Source of the DNA: SYLG01 sp965226945
Lineage (GTDB): Bacteria; Planctomycetota; Planctomycetia; Gemmatales; Gemmataceae
Length of the DNA stretch: 64,000 bases
NCBI GenBank assembly: GCA_965226945.1
Contig: OZ245717.1
Location: 1,426,001 to 1,490,000, forward strand
Direction: 5' to 3'
Shown here: one piece after another, positions 52,319 to 60,938 of the stretch
How the letters are laid out: every line of letters starts with the position of its first letter
How positions within the stretch are numbered: the first letter of the stretch is position 1
The notes under the pieces: model-generated
Told to the model about the DNA's origin: nothing
The model's database searches: none
Seen by the model: only the letters and a program-made list of their open reading frames with translations
Position numbers and translations under genes: made by a program

Positions 52319-53128
52319 TTAACCTGGCTTTTGCGCGATGGCAAACCAGCCTGCGGCGCGCAGAGAGGATGCCACCCCGGTGAGAACCTTGCCGTCATAA
52401 CCCAGGGGCAAGACCGCCTCGGGTTTCCACGATGCGCTTCGCAGATCGGCAAGCAGTTCAGCCCTCGTGAACATGTGCAGCGATAAGCCAACGATCCCGT
52501 TATGCGTGGGGTTGATGAAATCGCCTGCATTCCGATCGCCTCGCATGAGGAACCAGAGATTGCGGCAGAGGAATCGCCTTCCTGCAGGGTGGCGCCAATT
52601 CGACCAGAGGTTATGGGCATGCAAGAGCAGCTTACCCCCTGGCGCAACGACGCGGTGAAACGCTTTCAGGGCATCAAGGCGAGCACGATGCGGCCTGAGC
52701 ATTCCCAATGTGCTGTAAAGGCAAGCAGCGCGATCGAACTGGTTCGCTTCCAGCGCTTGCAGGTCGGTCAGGTTACCAAGGACGAGTGAGATCTTCGATG
52801 CCTCTGCCAATCGGGCACGCGCCTGGGCGAGCATCGAAGCGGAAAGATCGACTCCCGTCCCCTCTCCCCCCGATTTCTCCCAAGCCTCCAACAAGCGTCC
52901 CGTGCCACAGCCCAGGTCGATCAGGCGGTGGCGCGTGGGATCGGCATGTTGAAAAACCAGTTCGATATCCGTTCTGGCCAGCGGAGAATCGCGCAGCGAC
53001 CGATCGTAATCCCTGGCGAGAGTTTCGTGATGCAGATATTGCCACAAGGCCCGATCGACGCCTCGAGGCAATCGCCAATCGGGCGGCAAGGAATCTGACT
53101 TGGGTACGGGGTCGGGCAGTGCGCTCAA
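52319..53128 (-). CDS. Class I SAM-dependent methyltransferase
   Basis: A 269-residue enzyme. The SAM-binding loop is LIDLGCGTGRLLEAW (about 75-89); the acidic second strand is GTGVDLSASMLAQARARL; post-motifs are FDRAACLYSTLGML (about 133) and FHRVVAPGGKLLLHAHNLW (about 160), with the usual VAPGG turn. The substrate is not predictable. It begins 12 bases after the HEAT-repeat gene stop, so they may be co-transcribed. Confidence 0.87.
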   Translation of the reverse strand: MSALPDPVPKSDSLPPDWRLPRGVDRALWQYLHHETLARDYDRSLRDSPLARTDIELVFQHADPTRHRLIDLGCGTGRLLEAWEKSGGEGTGVDLSASMLAQARARLAEASKISLVLGNLTDLQALEANQFDRAACLYSTLGMLRPHRARLDALKAFHRVVAPGGKLLLHAHNLWSNWRHPAGRRFLCRNLWFLMRGDRNAGDFINPTHNGIVGLSLHMFTRAELLADLRSASWKPEAVLPLGYDGKVLTGVASSLRAAGWFAIAQKPG

Positions 53129-53140
53129 AGCGATCGTCCT

Positions 53141-53926
53141 TTAGGAATTGCCGGAGTTCTTCGAGTCGGTTTTCTTTTTCGGCGAGCTGGAACCGGTGTT
53201 GATTTTCTTGATGGCGTCCTTGAGCGCGGCCTTGAAGGGCCGGTCGCGCTCTCCCTTCTTTTCATACATCTCTTGCAGTTTTTCCGAAGCCGGCTTGGCA
53301 TCCGGTCCAATCTTGCCAAGCGCGTTGGCGGCATTGAGGCGCACATCTTGTGCCTTGAGCGCTTCCATCAAGGCAGGCACGGCGTCCCTGGCATCGGCAC
53401 CGATCTGCCCAAGGCTATCGGCTGCCTTGGTGCGCACGCTGGCAGGCAGCGAACTGTTCTTGACGGCGTCGGCAAGAGGTTGAACTGCTGGTTTTCCTAG
53501 GGCTGCGAGCGCCTGCGCCGCCGCTTCTTGCACTTCTCTGGCTTCCTTTGGGTTCTTGAGCACTTGCGCCAGGGCATCCTTGGCGCCCTTGGCCTGTTCG
53601 CCGATCTTCGCTAGCGACAGCGCGGCGAAACGGCGCACGAACTTGTCGTTATCCTTGAGCGCGCCGGCCAGCGCGGGCACCGCGCTTTCAGCCTCCGCAC
53701 CCAGTTCGCCGATCTCTTTCGCGGCCGATCGTCTCTGCTCCGGATCGTTCGATTTGAGTTTCTTCACAAGCGCCTGGGTGTCGCCCGTTGCCGCCGCTGC
53801 CGGCATCGCGCCGATACTGAGCGCCGCTGGCAGGCCGATGCCGAGTACGGCCGCCGAAAAGGCAGCCGCCTTCAATCCACCTTTTAACACAAAAAGGATC
53901 TTCCAAGGTGAAATATTCGGTTTCAT
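53141..53926 (-). CDS. Exported HEAT-repeat protein
   Basis: A 261-residue protein. The ATG at 53926 gives an export signal (FSAAVLGIGLPAALSIGAMP then AAAAT). Then five or six HEAT units of about 35 residues each: PEQRRSAAKEIGELGAEAES, FVRRFAALSLAKIGEQAKGA, REVQEAAAQALAALGKPAVQ, VRTKAADSLGQIGADARDAV and VRLNAANALGKIGPDAKPAS. The tail is Lys/Ser-rich. Such arrays bind proteins; PBS-lyase-type HEAT arrays are abundant in planctomycetes. The longer frame from 54064 is not preferred, since its first 46 residues are Arg/His-rich without signal features. Confidence 0.85.
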   Translation of the reverse strand: MKPNISPWKILFVLKGGLKAAAFSAAVLGIGLPAALSIGAMPAAAATGDTQALVKKLKSNDPEQRRSAAKEIGELGAEAESAVPALAGALKDNDKFVRRFAALSLAKIGEQAKGAKDALAQVLKNPKEAREVQEAAAQALAALGKPAVQPLADAVKNSSLPASVRTKAADSLGQIGADARDAVPALMEALKAQDVRLNAANALGKIGPDAKPASEKLQEMYEKKGERDRPFKAALKDAIKKINTGSSSPKKKTDSKNSGNS

Positions 53927-54510
53927 TGCTTGTTTTCCAGTGGTTTTTGAAAGGTCCGGCCGGCCCTGGCCCCAGTGGGGAAGCACTCCACTTCTCATCC
54001 TACGCTGCCTTCGCGGCGGGTGGGAGTGCCGAAGGTAGGAGGCTCTCGCAAAGAAAGTTGACAAGAAACCGATTTTTTTTGCAAAACCCGGGTGGCGTCA
54101 AAACGGCAAGCGGGTAATATTCTTTTCAAGTCGCAAAGCGGAATGGCCTGGCATGGATGTCGGGCGGCCGATTTCGGGCCAGAGGACCTGGCCCGTTTGC
54201 GAGGAGTCGGGAAGGTCCCGATTTCGCAGATAAAAAAGATCTGGCGAGGCGCAATTGGGTCAGGAACTTTGGTTGGCACGAAGCGGTTGGCCCGCTTGCT
54301 TGCTCAAAGGCTGCGCTCGCGGATCAAGCTGAGGCAAATGTAAGGAGGGGGCAAAAGCGGGAAATTTCCCCGTTTACTTTTGCCCCGCTGAGCGCGGAAG
54401 ACCCAAATCTTCGCGCATCTTTCCGGCGCCCCTATCTCTTGGCGCCGGCTCCCGGATGGACGGCCTGGAGAGCCGGCCTCCCCTTGGCACACTTGGAGGC
54501 GTTCGCGTTT
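53927..54510. other. Intergenic region between HEAT gene and lysine aminomutase gene
   Basis: No supported gene. The kamA frame stays open back to 54157, but no ribosome site or conserved domain is found there, so I treat it as leader. The divergent promoters of the two neighbours must lie here. Confidence 0.5.
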
Positions 54511-56034
54511 ATGAGCGATAACGACGAGAGATCCAATCTCTCCATGGCGGCTCCCGTTTGGAACTGGAACCCCGCCGAAGCCGACGAGCCCCCCGGCAAA
54601 CCCAGGCGCCACCCTGTCTGGAAAGATGTCCCCGACGAACTCTGGAACGACTGGCAATGGCAATCGCGCAACTCGTTGCGCTCGATCCGCCAGCTCAAGG
54701 ATCTTCTGCCCTTCAGTTCCGAAGAACTCCAGGCCATCGGCGAACTCGAAGTCGAATACAAAACCGCGCTCGCTCCTTATTACTTCTCGCTCATCAATCC
54801 GGAAGACTCGCAAGATCCGATCCGGCTGCAATCGGTCCCCTCTCCCCTCGAAAAGGTCAACCCCTCCGGCTACGAGCTGGAAGACCCGCTCGACGAAGAG
54901 AAGGATTCGCCGGTTCCCGGCCTGACCCACCGCTATCCCGACCGGGCCCTGCTCGTCACGACTCATGTCTGCTCGATGTATTGCCGTTTCTGCACGCGCA
55001 AAAGAGCCACCATGGTCAAGGGGGGTTGGGACTCGGTCAGCCGCGACGATCGCCGCATGATCGATTATGTCCGCCAGCATCCCGAGATCCGCGACGTCAT
55101 CGTCTCCGGCGGAGATCCGCTGACTCTGCCGATCAACAAGCTGCGGTTCTTCCTTGAGAGTCTGGCCGAGATTCCCCATGTCGATGTCATCCGCATCGGC
55201 ACTCGGGTTCCCGTGACCTTGCCGCAAAGGCTCTACGATCCCACGCTGATCGATCTGCTCTCCTCGGTGGGCAAAGTCTGGATTCAGACCCATTTCAACC
55301 ACCCCAGGGAAATCACCCCCGAAGCGGCCAAGGGAGTGCAACTGCTTCTGCGCGCAGGCATGCCGGTCAACAATCACTCCGTGCTTCTGCGCGGCGTCAA
55401 CGACGACCTCGGCACCATGCGCAAACTTTTGCGCGGCCTGCTGCGCATCAAGGTGCGTCCTTACTATCTGTTCCACTGCGATCCCGTCATCGGCGCCGGC
55501 CACTTCCGCACCTCGGTCTGGAAGGGGATCGAAATCATGGAAGGGCTGCGCGGGCATATGTCCGGCCTGGGCATTCCGACCTATGTCGTCGACAGCCCGC
55601 ATGGCGGCGGCAAAATCCCCCTCATGCCCAACTACCTGGTTTCTGCCTCCGACGATGCGGTCGTCCTTCGCAACTTTGAAGGCCTGCTTGTTCGGTACCA
55701 GGCCCAGGATCGGCCCGCGACCATTCAACCCACCGCAACCCGCGGAGTCAGCGCGCTGCTTCAGGGAACCAATTCCGCACTGGTGCCCGAAAATAGCGAG
55801 CGCATTCAAAGACGGCGCAAGGCGGGCAAGGCCCCGGCTGCGTCCTTGCCGGAAGACAATATCGTCGGCGATGTGCTTGGAGAAGAGGGCTGCGGCTCGG
55901 CTTCGGCTCTCAGTCATCACATGGGCCATGCGAGCCCCAACGGGCATCACCTGGACAGCATCAGTCCGGAAGCGCCAAGGCAGATCATCAAGATCGGCAT
56001 CCGCCGCCGCCGCAGCCGCAAGCGCACCAGCTGA
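54511..56034 (+). CDS. kamA: L-lysine 2,3-aminomutase (radical SAM, KamA family)
   Basis: A 507-residue enzyme. GGAGG precedes the ATG. The radical-SAM cluster ligands are Cys 154, 158 and 161 (CSMYCRFC). GGDPLTLP (about 200) binds SAM. The PLP lysine is Lys 368 in the Gly-rich PHGGGKIP. Acidic residues in GVND (298) and FHCD (324) match the pair known in clostridial KamA to hold the substrate's epsilon-amino group, so lysine is the likely substrate, giving L-beta-lysine. It is longer than EpmB (about 340), so tRNA/EF-P modification is less likely. The last 100 residues (from about 410) are basic and not conserved. Two ATP-grasp genes follow on the same strand. Confidence 0.9.
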   Translation: MSDNDERSNLSMAAPVWNWNPAEADEPPGKPRRHPVWKDVPDELWNDWQWQSRNSLRSIRQLKDLLPFSSEELQAIGELEVEYKTALAPYYFSLINPEDSQDPIRLQSVPSPLEKVNPSGYELEDPLDEEKDSPVPGLTHRYPDRALLVTTHVCSMYCRFCTRKRATMVKGGWDSVSRDDRRMIDYVRQHPEIRDVIVSGGDPLTLPINKLRFFLESLAEIPHVDVIRIGTRVPVTLPQRLYDPTLIDLLSSVGKVWIQTHFNHPREITPEAAKGVQLLLRAGMPVNNHSVLLRGVNDDLGTMRKLLRGLLRIKVRPYYLFHCDPVIGAGHFRTSVWKGIEIMEGLRGHMSGLGIPTYVVDSPHGGGKIPLMPNYLVSASDDAVVLRNFEGLLVRYQAQDRPATIQPTATRGVSALLQGTNSALVPENSERIQRRRKAGKAPAASLPEDNIVGDVLGEEGCGSASALSHHMGHASPNGHHLDSISPEAPRQIIKIGIRRRRSRKRTS

Positions 56035-56057
56035 TTCATCCCTTCGCTTTTACCTCG

Positions 56058-56106
56058 CCCCACTTCAGCGCCAGCACCCTGGCACTGGGTGGGGTTTCTT
56101 TTTGAT
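56058..56106 (+). terminator. Probable terminator after kamA
   Basis: CCCCAC at 56058 pairs with GTGGGG (56089-56094) and the inner CAG/GCCAG arms also pair with gaps; TTTCTTTTT follows. If active, it would separate kamA from the ligase genes. Confidence 0.6.
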
Positions 56107-56186
56107 TTCTGCTATCCTGATTTTTTGCTACCGCGGTTTTTTGCCTTTCGCGTTTCGTGCTTCCATCGCCTTTTGGTTCCCCCCTC

Positions 56187-57197
56187 ATGCGCATCGCCTT
56201 AACCTACACGCTCAAATCCCAGGCCAAGGCTCCTTCTCAATCGGCGTTGCCCGACGACTGGGACGAAGAGTTCGACAGCCAGGAAACGGTCGACGCCCTG
56301 GCCCAGGTGATTCGCGAAATGGGCCACGAGCCCATTCCCCTGGGCGATGGCGAAGACTTAATCCGGGCCCTTCTTCAGAAGCGGCCCGACTTCGCGTTCA
56401 ACTTCGCCGAAGGCGAAGGCGTCGGCCGCTCGCGCGAAGCGCGCGTGCCTGCCCTTCTGGAAATGCTGCGCATCCCCTATTCGGGCTCCGATCCCTTGAC
56501 CCTTGCCACGGCCCTCGACAAGGGCATCACGAGGCGGCTCGTTCAAGGCGGAACGGTGCGCGTGCCCAAGGGCTTTTGCCTGGGACCCCTCGACGACGCC
56601 AACCAATGGCATCGCCTTGCGGCAGGCCTCATGTTTCCCGTGGTGGTCAAGCCGGCCTGGGAAGGTTCAAGTAAGGGGATCCGCTCGAAGTGCCTTGTGG
56701 AAGACGAAGCCGGACTGGCCGTAGTGATCGACGAGCTGCGTGGCGCCTACTTGCAGCCCCTGCTCATCGAGGAGTTCATCGGCGGCGCGGAAGTCACGGT
56801 TGGGCTCGTCGGCAACGATCCGGCCAAGGTGATCGGCATCATGGAAGTGGTGCCCTTGCAACCCTCGGAGCGGTTTCTTTATAGCCTCGAAGTCAAACGA
56901 GACTGGGCCAACCGGGTGCGCTACCAAAGCCCCGCCAAGCTCGATGCCGCATGCACGGCGGCGCTGCATACCGCGGCGCTCGAAGCCTGGACCAAACTGG
57001 GCTGCCGCGATCTTTGCCGCATCGACTTTCGCCTCAACCGCAAAGGCGAGCCGGTTTTCATCGAAGCCAATCCCCTGCCCGGCTTGAATCCGACCACCAG
57101 CGACCTGGTACTTTTGGCCAAAGGTGTTGGCATCGGCTATGCCGAACTGATCCGTTCCGTGGTGGAAGCCTCGCTGAAACGAAACGGTTTGGCATAA
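56187..57197 (+). CDS. D-Ala-D-Ala-ligase-like ATP-grasp enzyme 1
   Basis: A 336-residue ATP-grasp ligase. The N-terminal domain has FNFAEGEGVGRSREARVPAL (about 72) and IPYSGSDPLTLA, as in Ddl. ATP-binding motifs are FPVVVKPAWEGSSKGI (about 150) and PLLIEEFIGGAEVTVGL. The magnesium site is RIDFRLNRKGEPVFIEANPL (about 285) with the normal Asn of EANP. True Ddl has the same layout, but here the N-terminal D-Ala-binding segment is divergent (MRIALTYTLKSQAKAPSQSA), and a second such enzyme lies next to it. So the amino substrate is probably different. The ATG at 56187 avoids 10 extra residues from an upstream frame. Confidence 0.85.
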   Translation: MRIALTYTLKSQAKAPSQSALPDDWDEEFDSQETVDALAQVIREMGHEPIPLGDGEDLIRALLQKRPDFAFNFAEGEGVGRSREARVPALLEMLRIPYSGSDPLTLATALDKGITRRLVQGGTVRVPKGFCLGPLDDANQWHRLAAGLMFPVVVKPAWEGSSKGIRSKCLVEDEAGLAVVIDELRGAYLQPLLIEEFIGGAEVTVGLVGNDPAKVIGIMEVVPLQPSERFLYSLEVKRDWANRVRYQSPAKLDAACTAALHTAALEAWTKLGCRDLCRIDFRLNRKGEPVFIEANPLPGLNPTTSDLVLLAKGVGIGYAELIRSVVEASLKRNGLA

Positions 57198-57349
57198 CCC
57201 CTTTCATTTCATCGTGAACAAATCAAGACTATTTCCTAAAATGACTTAACGATGGTGCAAGGTGTCCGGGGTTTCCTTCACCACTTCGTCATGCTTTCGC
57301 CACAGTTTCTCCCGATTCCCCGCTTCTTTTCGGTTGTTCCCTGCAGAAG

Positions 57350-58486
57350 ATGACCAATCAAAATCCATCCACCAATCGTTCCGGCCCTGTTCGCAAGGTT
57401 TGCATCCTTCACAACGAACCGATCCTTCCTTCAGACCATCCCGATGCCGAATCGGAACATGAAATCCGGTACACCAGCGGCGAGGTCTACAAATACCTTT
57501 CCGAAGCAGGTCATGAAGTCGACCTTCTTCCGGTAGGAAGAAACCCCACGACCCTGATCGAGGGCATTCGCAAATTGAAGCCCGATGTCGTCTTCAATTT
57601 GTTCGAGGGCCTTGCCGACCTTTACGAGTCGGAAGCCTATGTCGCCGGCATGCTCGAATACATGGGAATCCCTTACACTGGTTCGCCATTCAAAACGCTG
57701 GTGCTCGCTCGCGACAAGGCGCAGACCAAACGAGTCCTCATCGGCGCCGGTCTGCCCACGGCCCGATTCATCGAGATCAACTCCTCCACCATCCCCCACT
57801 GCGATCTCACCTTTCCGGTGATCGTCAAGCCAGGCGCGCAGGATGCCAGCGTGGGCGTCGATCAAGGCAGCGTCGTTCAGGATCAGGCCGGGTTTGAAAC
57901 TCGTGTCCGTTACCTGCTTGAACGCTATGGCGCGCCGGTGCTCGCCGAAGAGCTTTTGACCGGCCGGGAGTTTAGCATGGCTTTGATCGAAAAGCCCGAC
58001 CTGACCCCCATGCCGATCTCCGAAATCACTTTTCAAAAGCCTTCCGGTCATGACTCGTGGTGGCCGATCGTCACCTACGACGCCAAGTGGCGGCCAGGCA
58101 CGGTCGATTACGACCAATCACCGACCGAGTTTCCCGCGAAGGTCACGCCCGAATTGAAGGCCCTGCTCGAAGCGACGGCAATGAAGGCCTTCCGCTTGAT
58201 GGGCTGCCGCGATTACGGTCGCGTCGACATCCGCTTGCACGCCGACGGAAGGCCCTGCATTCTTGAAATCAACCCCAACCCCGACTTCAGTCCGCTGGCT
58301 GGCTGCGCCACGGCAATGGAAGAAGGGGGAGTCGGCCACGCCTGGTTTTCCAACCATTTGATTGAGCGCGCCTACCGGCGCAAGCAGGATGTCGCGCCGC
58401 TCAAAATTCACGAACCGCCGATGACGCCGGTCGCGCCCATCATCAATCCGGAAGCGGCCGCGAAATTCGAAGGTCTGGGGTTCTAA
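57350..58486 (+). CDS. D-Ala-D-Ala-ligase-like ATP-grasp enzyme 2
   Basis: A 378-residue ATP-grasp ligase. VCILHNEPILPSDHPDAESE at the start differs from Ddl; NLFEGLADLYESEAYVAGML and IPYTGSPFKTLVLARDK match ligase 1 and Ddl. FPVIVKPGAQDASVGVDQGS binds ATP; RVDIRLHADGRPCILEINPN carries the metal ligands. An inserted block with SWWPIVTYDAKWRPGTVDY (about 235-255) is absent from ligase 1 and may form a substrate pocket. The two enzymes are clearly distant from each other, so this is not a recent duplication. A 150-base gap separates them; a bidirectional terminator follows. Confidence 0.85.
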   Translation: MTNQNPSTNRSGPVRKVCILHNEPILPSDHPDAESEHEIRYTSGEVYKYLSEAGHEVDLLPVGRNPTTLIEGIRKLKPDVVFNLFEGLADLYESEAYVAGMLEYMGIPYTGSPFKTLVLARDKAQTKRVLIGAGLPTARFIEINSSTIPHCDLTFPVIVKPGAQDASVGVDQGSVVQDQAGFETRVRYLLERYGAPVLAEELLTGREFSMALIEKPDLTPMPISEITFQKPSGHDSWWPIVTYDAKWRPGTVDYDQSPTEFPAKVTPELKALLEATAMKAFRLMGCRDYGRVDIRLHADGRPCILEINPNPDFSPLAGCATAMEEGGVGHAWFSNHLIERAYRRKQDVAPLKIHEPPMTPVAPIINPEAAAKFEGLGF

Positions 58487-58551
58487 TCCCAGCGACTCGC
58501 GGCCGCAGTGTCGACGGCCAGCCCATTGCAACATTTCCATAGTGTGAAATT

Positions 58552-58599
58552 CCTAAAGCAGTAAGGCCGCACCATGAGGTGCGGCCTTACTGCTTTAGG
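58552..58599. terminator. Perfect 22-bp palindrome, bidirectional terminator
   Basis: Arms 58552-58573 and 58578-58599 are exact complements across an ATGA loop. It lies between the convergent ATP-grasp and queD genes. No T-run follows on either side, so it may work as a hairpin block or RNA processing site. Confidence 0.8.
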
Positions 58600-58642
58600 T
58601 GACTCGCTTTCGCCTGCGATACCAACAACCAGCTGGCTTCCC

Positions 58643-59044
58643 CTAGCCGGTGTAGCTGGCGTAGCAGCTTTCCGTTTCCCACAGGCGCACCTCGGTCACG
58701 GGAAAACCCTGCTCCCGGGCGCAGTCGTAGATCAAGCGCGCAATGTTTTCCGCGGTGGGGTTCACATCGATGACGAAAATCGGCTCGCCTTGCTTTTGCA
58801 GATAGTCGAGGGCCGGATCTTCCTTGTGCAAAATCATCCGGTGGTCCAGGTTGTTGTCGATCCACTTGCCGACCACCTCCTTGACCCGGCTAAAGTCGAC
58901 CACCATGCCCAGGCCATCGAGCTTCTCTGTTTCCAGCGTGATGACCGCCTTGCCGTTGTGCCCATGAAGGTTGCGGCATTTGCCTTGATAGTTCAAAAGC
59001 CGGTGGCCGTAGCAGAAGTGAATCTCGCGCGTTACACGGAACAT
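58643..59044 (-). CDS. queD: 6-carboxytetrahydropterin synthase (QueD)
   Basis: A 133-residue enzyme of the PTPS/QueD fold making 6-carboxy-tetrahydropterin, step two of 7-deazaguanine (queuosine) synthesis. GHRLL and HGHNGK hold three zinc His; the catalytic Cys is in GKCRNLHGH. The motif MVVDFSRVK, the NNLDHRMIL segment and NPTAENIA then WETESCYASY complete the family pattern. The ATG at 59044 overlaps the queC stop region by 13 bases, so the two are translationally coupled. The frame is open further upstream, but that part is queC read in another frame. Confidence 0.93.
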   Translation of the reverse strand: MFRVTREIHFCYGHRLLNYQGKCRNLHGHNGKAVITLETEKLDGLGMVVDFSRVKEVVGKWIDNNLDHRMILHKEDPALDYLQKQGEPIFVIDVNPTAENIARLIYDCAREQGFPVTEVRLWETESCYASYTG

Positions 59045-59820
59045 GGCGTCACCTTGGCAGCGTTGGCCGAATGAGCATGGGCTTGGGCGTAAATGGTCGG
59101 ATCCTTCATCGATGCATCGGCAAAAGCATGCCGGCGCTCGGCGCACTTGTTGCACCGCCCACAGTGCAGTCCGTTTTGGGGTTGAATGCAAGAGAAAGTC
59201 AACTCTAGGGGTAGATCCTGGCCGCGGCGCATCACTTCGCGTTTATGCAAATTGAGGTACGGCAATCGCAAGGCGACTTCGCCTTTGAGCGCCCGATTGA
59301 CCACCGCGACCATCTCGTGAAAAAACTCAGGCGTCGCATCGGGAAACGGATTCGTTTGCAAAGGCGCCATGGCCAGCGCCGGAATCTTTTGAATATGGCA
59401 ATGAACGATCGCCTTGGCCAGCAGGAAGACATTCCTACCAGGCAGAAAGACGGCATCGTCGGAGCTGCGCGCATCGGGAACTTGCTCACCGGTCATCGAC
59501 CAGTGGCGGCCGTAAAGGTCGTCCACCGGTTGAGCCAAAAGGGCCTGGGCTGCCAGCCGGGGTCCTTTCATGGCACTGAGGAACCGGGCCAGGTATTCGC
59601 CTTCGGTTTTCTCCCAGGCCAGGCCGCACCGGATGGTGATGGGATAGACCATCGGGTGCACCTTGAGCGCTTCTCCGAGAAGTATGGCGCTATCCAGGCC
59701 TCCGCTGATCAAAACCGCCAGCGGCTGATCGGCCCCAGGCGGGTTCGATTCCCGGTAGGTGAGACAGGCGGGGTCGGTGGAAACCTCTCCGGGTTGGTTG
59801 GGGGTGATGTGCGTTTGCAT
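59032..59820 (-). CDS. queC: 7-cyano-7-deazaguanine synthase (QueC)
   Basis: A 262-residue ATP-dependent enzyme converting 7-carboxy-7-deazaguanine to preQ0. The PP-loop is LISGGLDSAI (about 37-46). FLPGRNVFLLAKAI (about 124) is the second family motif. The zinc site is CIQPQNGLHCGRCNKC (about 221-236) with four Cys. The N-terminal 30 residues are variable. queC leads queD in one operon; queE and queF are not in the window. preQ0 also feeds DNA 7-deazaguanine modification, but no dpd genes are seen here. Confidence 0.93.
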   Translation of the reverse strand: MQTHITPNQPGEVSTDPACLTYRESNPPGADQPLAVLISGGLDSAILLGEALKVHPMVYPITIRCGLAWEKTEGEYLARFLSAMKGPRLAAQALLAQPVDDLYGRHWSMTGEQVPDARSSDDAVFLPGRNVFLLAKAIVHCHIQKIPALAMAPLQTNPFPDATPEFFHEMVAVVNRALKGEVALRLPYLNLHKREVMRRGQDLPLELTFSCIQPQNGLHCGRCNKCAERRHAFADASMKDPTIYAQAHAHSANAAKVTPCSV

Positions 59821-59898
59821 AGGGAATTCTTAGGATCCCGATTCATTCGGGTCCCTTGCACCCAGCAAAAAGTCTCATTTCGGTACGAAAAGGAGAGA

Positions 59899-60000
59899 CG
59901 AACTCGTTGGCGATCCGTGCCACGACGACTTTCGCCCCACAATCTCTCACGAAGTTGTTGGCGATCCGCACCATGACGACTTTGGTTCGATTTGGTTCTA
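59899..60000. repeat. 51-bp imperfect direct repeat in the queC-murB intergenic region
   Basis: GTTGGCGATCCG, CGACGACTTT or TGACGACTTT and ATCTCT recur at 51-base spacing (units at about 59899 and 59950). Read on the minus strand, it spells KVVMVRIANNFV and KVVVARIANEFV 17 residues apart. The region 59821-60053 has no supported gene. Confidence 0.7.
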
Positions 60001-60053
60001 TAATCTCTGGTGGCTCAACCAGCCGAACTCGATGAAACCAGGTGGCAGGGATT

Positions 60054-60938
60054 ATGGAAGATTGCTCCTCTCTCAAGGAACTCGATTTCGTCAAGTTCAA
60101 CCAAATCCTCGCTCCCTATACCCATGCCAAGGTGGGAGGCCCCGCGGAGGTTCTGGCCGAACCGCGCACCCGCGAAGAATTGGCACTCCTTGTCCGCACC
60201 TGCTTTGAAAAAAAAATCCCCTTAAGGGTGCTGGGCGGTGGGACCAATTTGCTCGTGCGTTCCGCCGGCGTATCGGGCGTGGTGCTGCGCCTGTGTCAGC
60301 CGGCGTTCGCAAAGATTGAGATCAAAGGTCAACGCGTGATCGCCGGTACCGGCTGCGACTTGCTTGAACTTCTGAAAGCGATTTCGGGGGCTGGGCTTTC
60401 GGGCCTCGAATCGCTCGTCGGCGTGGCGGGAACCGTCGGCGGCGCCTTGAAGACCAATGCCGGCGATGCGCGCAACGGCATCGGCCAAATGGTGACCAGG
60501 GTCGAAGTGGTCGACCAGCACGGGCACATCAGTTTTCGCGAACGAGAAGAGCTGCTGTTTGGCGATCATCGAAGCAATCTCGACGACCCGGTGTTGCTCT
60601 CGGTGGAACTGGAACTCGAAAAAGAAAACCCGCTGCAACTGGTACGGCGCATCAGGCGGGCGCTGATCAGGCGCATGGCGGCGCAGCCACCCGTTTATCA
60701 GTCGGTGGGCCGGATTTTTCAGGACCCGCGCGGTCTCGACGCGGCCGATCTGATTGTTAAGGCTGGTCTGGCACGGACCAAAATCGGCGCCGCGGAAGTC
60801 AGCGATCGCAACGGTAACTACTTCCTGGTTGGCCCTGGAGTGAGCACCGAAGATATCCTGCGCCTATCCGACCTCGTCCGCGAACGGGTCCAGGAGCGTT
60901 TCCATGTCTCTCTCGAACGGGAAATCACCGTCTGGTGA
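60054..60938 (+). CDS. murB: UDP-N-acetylenolpyruvoylglucosamine reductase (MurB)
   Basis: A 294-residue FAD enzyme making UDP-MurNAc, the second step of peptidoglycan synthesis. FAD-binding motifs are HAKVGGPAEVLAEP, LGGGTNLLV and SGLESLVGVAGTVGGALKTN, followed by AGD. The later motif QSVGRIFQDPRGLDAADLIV and the C-terminal ILRLSDLVRERVQERF fit the type II (short) MurB, which lacks the Tyr loop. The ATG at 60054 is preceded by AGGG; a GTG at 60042 is an alternative. Its end overlaps the next gene by 35 bases, so translation is coupled. Its presence supports that this planctomycete makes a peptidoglycan wall. Confidence 0.93.
   Translation: MEDCSSLKELDFVKFNQILAPYTHAKVGGPAEVLAEPRTREELALLVRTCFEKKIPLRVLGGGTNLLVRSAGVSGVVLRLCQPAFAKIEIKGQRVIAGTGCDLLELLKAISGAGLSGLESLVGVAGTVGGALKTNAGDARNGIGQMVTRVEVVDQHGHISFREREELLFGDHRSNLDDPVLLSVELELEKENPLQLVRRIRRALIRRMAAQPPVYQSVGRIFQDPRGLDAADLIVKAGLARTKIGAAEVSDRNGNYFLVGPGVSTEDILRLSDLVRERVQERFHVSLEREITVW

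Noticed and set aside
54304..55950. 548-residue minus-strand frame opposite kamA
   Set aside because: The plus strand carries clear radical-SAM motifs over the same bases; the minus frame has none.
59735..59760. GGTTCGATTCC, a tRNA T-loop-like string
   Set aside because: It is inside queC, and no acceptor, D or anticodon arms can be built around it.
58643..59820. DNA 7-deazaguanine (dpd) modification system
   Set aside because: Only queC and queD are present; no dpdA-K-like genes flank them, so ordinary queuosine synthesis is the simpler reading.
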